Below, in pieces: positions 61,378 to 64,000 of a DNA stretch of 64,000 nucleotides; the first letter of the stretch is position 1, and every line of letters begins with the position of its first letter. The notes beneath the pieces were generated by a model that was not told where the DNA came from, did not search any database, and saw only the letters and a list, made by a program, of their open reading frames with translations. The translations under genes were made by a program, and so were the position numbers. This DNA comes from Marinisporobacter balticus (lineage in GTDB: Bacteria; Bacillota; Clostridia; Peptostreptococcales; Thermotaleaceae). The DNA is taken from assembly GCF_004345705.1 (NCBI RefSeq), contig NZ_SLWV01000011.1:1-64000 (forward strand), in the 5' to 3' direction.

Positions 61378-62613
61378 ATGAAAACGAAAGATCTTTCAAT
61401 AAATTTTTGTGGAGTTAAATGTGAAAATCCCTTTTTCTTATCTTCATCTCCAGTAGGAGCTTGTTATGAAATGTGTGCAAAAGCGTTAGAAACTGGTTGG
61501 GGTGGAATTGTATTTAAAACGATTGGGTTTTATATTCCAAATGAAGTTTCACCACGTTTTGATAATACAACAAAAGAAGCAACATCCTTTATAGGATTTA
61601 AAAACATGGAGCAGATTTCAACGCATTCACTTGAAGAAAATCTTGAAGCATTAAGAAAATTAAAACAGAATTATCCAAATAAAGTTTTAATTGCTTCTAT
61701 CATGGGTGAAAATGAAGAAGAATGGACGAAACTTGCGCAGCTTGTTACAGAAGCAGGAGCAGATATAATAGAATGTAATTTCTCTTGTCCTCAAATGACA
61801 AGTCATGAGATGGGTTCTGATGTTGGGCAAAACCCTGCGCTTGTTAAAAAATACTGTGAAGCAGTAAAAAGAGGAACAAAACTTCCTGTACTCGCAAAAA
61901 TGACACCAAACATTGGAAATATGGCGGATCCAGCAGTAGCTTCTATAGAAGGTGGTGCAGATGGTATATCAACAATAAATACGATAAAATCTATTACAGC
62001 TGTAGATTTTGATAGATGTACAGCATTACCTGTTATAAATGGTAAATCATCTGTATCTGGTTATTCTGGAAAAGCGGTAAAACCAATTGCGTTGAGATTT
62101 ATCCATGAACTTGCAAATTGTTCAAAACTTAAAGGGGTTTCAATTAGTGGTATCGGTGGAATTGAAACTTGGGAAGACTGTATTGAATTCATTATGCTTG
62201 GGTCAAGTAACTTACAGGTTACAACAGCCATAATGCAGTATGGTTATAGAATTGTAGAGGATATGATCAGTGGGGTTTCTCATTTCATGGAGGAAAAAGG
62301 ATTTGATAAACTTGAAGACATGGTAGGAATAGCAGTTAAGAATATTATTCCTGCTGAAGATCTTGATAGAGATTATGTGGTATATCCTAAATTTGACGAT
62401 GAAAAATGTGTAGGATGTGGAAGATGCTACATATCATGTTTTGATGGAGGACATCAAGCGATTAAATGGAATGAAGAAGATCGACGTCCTGAACTTATAA
62501 AAGAGAACTGTGTAGGATGTCATCTGTGTGGGCACGTTTGTCCTGTACAATGTATTACTAAAGGAGAAATCGAATTTAAAGAAAACGCAAAAGAGAGAGC
62601 GGTAGTTATTTAA
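61378..62613 (+). CDS. preA: PreA-like dihydropyrimidine dehydrogenase catalytic subunit
   Basis: A 411-residue protein, the same length as E. coli PreA. The N-terminal FMN barrel of the dihydroorotate dehydrogenase family (NPFFLSSSPVGACYEMCAKALETGWGG, ECNFSCPQMT, AKMTPNIGN) is followed by a C-terminal 2x4Fe-4S ferredoxin (CVGCGRCYISCFDGGH and CVGCHLCGHVCPVQCI). It reduces the pyrimidine ring with electrons passed from PreT. The dihydroorotate family alternative is unlikely given the PreT partner and the ferredoxin tail. Ends before a terminator. Confidence 0.92.
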   Translation: MKTKDLSINFCGVKCENPFFLSSSPVGACYEMCAKALETGWGGIVFKTIGFYIPNEVSPRFDNTTKEATSFIGFKNMEQISTHSLEENLEALRKLKQNYPNKVLIASIMGENEEEWTKLAQLVTEAGADIIECNFSCPQMTSHEMGSDVGQNPALVKKYCEAVKRGTKLPVLAKMTPNIGNMADPAVASIEGGADGISTINTIKSITAVDFDRCTALPVINGKSSVSGYSGKAVKPIALRFIHELANCSKLKGVSISGIGGIETWEDCIEFIMLGSSNLQVTTAIMQYGYRIVEDMISGVSHFMEEKGFDKLEDMVGIAVKNIIPAEDLDRDYVVYPKFDDEKCVGCGRCYISCFDGGHQAIKWNEEDRRPELIKENCVGCHLCGHVCPVQCITKGEIEFKENAKERAVVI

Positions 62614-62631
62614 TAAGACACAAAAGGCACA

Positions 62632-62656
62632 AGAATTCATTAAGTGCCTTTTGTTC
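62632..62656 (+). terminator. Terminator after preA
   Basis: AAAAGGCAC / GTGCCTTTT with a short loop and a TGTTCT tail. The NCS1 gene behind it must use read-through or its own promoter. Confidence 0.75.
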
Positions 62657-62813
62657 TATAAGGATACTAGAATTTCACCTTAAATATTCAGAATATTTAG
62701 AATTTAAAAATATATTGCTGGGTAACTATATTTGAAACAGTTTAATATCAAAATTTGTGATCTTTTGAAAATAGGTATTCAGCAATCGAATTTAAAATGA
62801 AGGGAGGTGAGAG

Positions 62814-62897
62814 ATGAAGAATAAATATAGAGTTACATGGATAGTATCGTATTGTTATTTTGATTTACATTACAAAATTGGAGGTGTAAATGGATGA
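62814..62897 (+). CDS. 27-codon ORF coupled to the NCS1 transporter
   Basis: ATG at 62814 with an excellent ribosome site (GGGAGGTGA) opens a 27-residue frame, MKNKYRVTWIVSYCYF then DLHYKIGGVNG. Its TGA overlaps the transporter ATG as ATGA, a mark of translational coupling. The peptide is basic then aromatic and mildly hydrophobic. The transporter has its own GGAGGTG inside this frame. It may be a regulatory leader or a small membrane protein; I do not recognise a family. Confidence 0.55.
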   Translation: MKNKYRVTWIVSYCYFDLHYKIGGVNG

Positions 62898-64000
62898 ATG
62901 AGAAAAAAGTATCACAAAAAGAAGTTAATGGTCTTTATGAATTAAGTGAAAGTTCGCGAGTAGTATTAAAAAATAATGCATATTATAATGACGATTTAGC
63001 ACCGACGAAATTGTCTGAAAGAACTTGGGGAACATACCACATTGCAGCATTATGGGTTGGAATGTCTGTTTGTATTCCTACTTATATGATGGCATCTGGA
63101 TTAATGGCAGCGGGTCTTTCTTGGTGGCAAGCAATTATTAACATTTGTTTAGGAAACTTAATCGTTCTTATTCCAATGCAGTTAAATTCACATTCTGGTA
63201 CAAAATATGGTATTCCTTATCCTGTTTTTGCACGTTTGGCTTTTGGTATTAAAGGTTCCCATATTGCTTCAATTGCTCGTGCACTTATTGCGGCTGGTTG
63301 GTTTGGAATTCAATGTTGGATTGGTGGAGGAGCACTTAATGCGGTTATGGGTGTTATGATGCCTTCGTGGGCTTCTTGGGCAGGAGGTATTTGGGTAGCT
63401 TTCTTTATATTTTGGGCTTTGAATGTTTGGATTGCTTACAAGGGCTCAGAAGCTATTAAGTTCATGGAAGCTTGGGGCGCGCCTATTCTAGGAGTTCTTT
63501 CCCTAGGGTTTATAGCTTGGGCATTAACAAGTGTACATTCAGCGGGTAAAAATGTTAGTGATATTTTAAATCTGCCTGCAACATATAAAGAAGGTCAATT
63601 CTGGAAAATATTCTTAGCGGGTTTAACAGCAAATATTGCTTTTTGGTCTACACTTGCATTGAATATTCCTGATTTTAGTCGATATGCAAAAAGTCAGAAA
63701 GATCAGTTTAGAGGTCAATTGCTTGGTTTACCTACAACAATGGCAGCATTTGCTTTCGTAGGTGTTTTTGTTACGGGTGCAACAAGTATCATATTTGGTC
63801 AATTTATTTGGGATCCAGTAGCTGTTGTTCAACATATAGGTAGTCCAGTAGCTGCATTACTTGGTGCAATTGGTATAGCAGTTGCAACTTTAACAACAAA
63901 TATTGCTGCGAATGTGGTTGCACCTGCAAATGGTATTTCTAACTTAAATCCACAAAAAATCTCTTATAGTACAGGTGCACTAATCACGGGTATTGCTGGT
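62894..64000 (+). CDS. NCS1-family nucleobase:cation symporter, partial
   Basis: At least 369 residues; the frame runs off the window without a stop. NCS1 marks are LAPTKLSERTWGTYHIAALWVGMSVCIPTYMMASG, GIPYPVFARLAFGIKGSHI and NIPDFSRYAKSQKDQFRGQLLGLP. Family members import uracil, thymine, allantoin, hydantoins or purines with Na+ or H+. Next to preTA, uracil, thymine or a dihydropyrimidine is the likely cargo, but sequence alone does not fix it. ATG at 62894 follows GGAGGTG; an ATG at 62890 meets a stop at once. Confidence 0.88.
   Translation, partial: MNEKKVSQKEVNGLYELSESSRVVLKNNAYYNDDLAPTKLSERTWGTYHIAALWVGMSVCIPTYMMASGLMAAGLSWWQAIINICLGNLIVLIPMQLNSHSGTKYGIPYPVFARLAFGIKGSHIASIARALIAAGWFGIQCWIGGGALNAVMGVMMPSWASWAGGIWVAFFIFWALNVWIAYKGSEAIKFMEAWGAPILGVLSLGFIAWALTSVHSAGKNVSDILNLPATYKEGQFWKIFLAGLTANIAFWSTLALNIPDFSRYAKSQKDQFRGQLLGLPTTMAAFAFVGVFVTGATSIIFGQFIWDPVAVVQHIGSPVAALLGAIGIAVATLTTNIAANVVAPANGISNLNPQKISYSTGALITGIAG

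Overview
The window is AT-rich, Gram-positive anaerobe DNA. The Stickland D-proline reductase locus with an in-frame UGA selenocysteine codon, strong AGGAGG ribosome sites, TTG and GTG starts, sigma-54 promoters, tandem purine riboswitches and LrgAB all point to an amino-acid-fermenting member of the Clostridia (Peptostreptococcales/Clostridiales type). Genus cannot be fixed from the sequence alone. No tRNA, rRNA, CRISPR array or intact insertion sequence was seen.

Layout. 0.4-11.5 kb: cupin, then the proline reductase locus: prdR (sigma-54 activator), a textbook -24/-12 promoter, prdC, a stand-alone copy of the PrdA N-terminal module, prdA (pyruvoyl proprotein), a small conserved gene, prdB (selenoprotein), prdD, prdE, prdF (proline racemase) and a TSUP permease preceded by five helically phased A-tracts. 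11.5-17.3 kb: mixed small units (C_GCAxxG_C_C protein, TIM-barrel isomerase-like protein, SprT-like protein, DUF401 transporter, PadR regulator with a permease-prefix/FtsW-tail protein, DedA). 17.3-24.6 kb: CoA-acylating aldehyde dehydrogenase behind three Rex-like operators, lrgAB, cysteine hydrolase, a wrecked sirtuin gene, YtcJ-type amidohydrolase, a small unknown protein, bioD. 24.8-33.8 kb: a complete divergent AI-2 (lsr) locus: lsrA-C-D-B leftward, lsrR-lsrK-cupin-lsrF rightward; a cupin sits where lsrG would be expected. 34-42.7 kb: phosphosugar mutase, rRNA methyltransferase, yqeC/yqeB with xdhC and ecfT remnants (a decayed selenium-dependent molybdenum hydroxylase neighbourhood), ridA, YtrA-type GntR with an ABC exporter. 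43-50.2 kb: GH18 hydrolase, a MotA/ExbB plus OmpA/MotB motor pair (ZorA/ZorB-like), NfeD plus flotillin, uppP. 50.4-59.6 kb: tandem guanine and PRPP riboswitches, purine permease, then purECFMNHD. 59.6-64 kb: a second sigma-54 promoter driving preT-preA, then a 27-codon ORF coupled to an NCS1 transporter that runs off the window.

How it works together. PrdF makes D-proline from L-proline, PrdA/PrdB reduce it to 5-aminovalerate, and PrdC probably feeds electrons from NADH; PrdR and sigma-54 switch the pathway on. Rex-like sites tie the aldehyde dehydrogenase to NADH/NAD+ balance. The purine riboswitch pair sets permease expression by guanine and PRPP level. PreTA and the NCS1 carrier look like a pyrimidine uptake and reductive breakdown unit, which in this organism could be another electron sink.

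Most worth a second look: a 17-base element shared (16/17) between the prd control region and the TSUP permease leader and, more loosely, in front of the sigma-54 pre operon; the prdD/prdE split exactly at the PrdA pyruvoyl cleavage site; the cupin in the lsr operon; the orphan ZorAB-like motor next to flotillin/NfeD; and the HAAS-FtsW mini-fusion. Start sites below were chosen by ribosome-site spacing, so several differ from the longest open frame.
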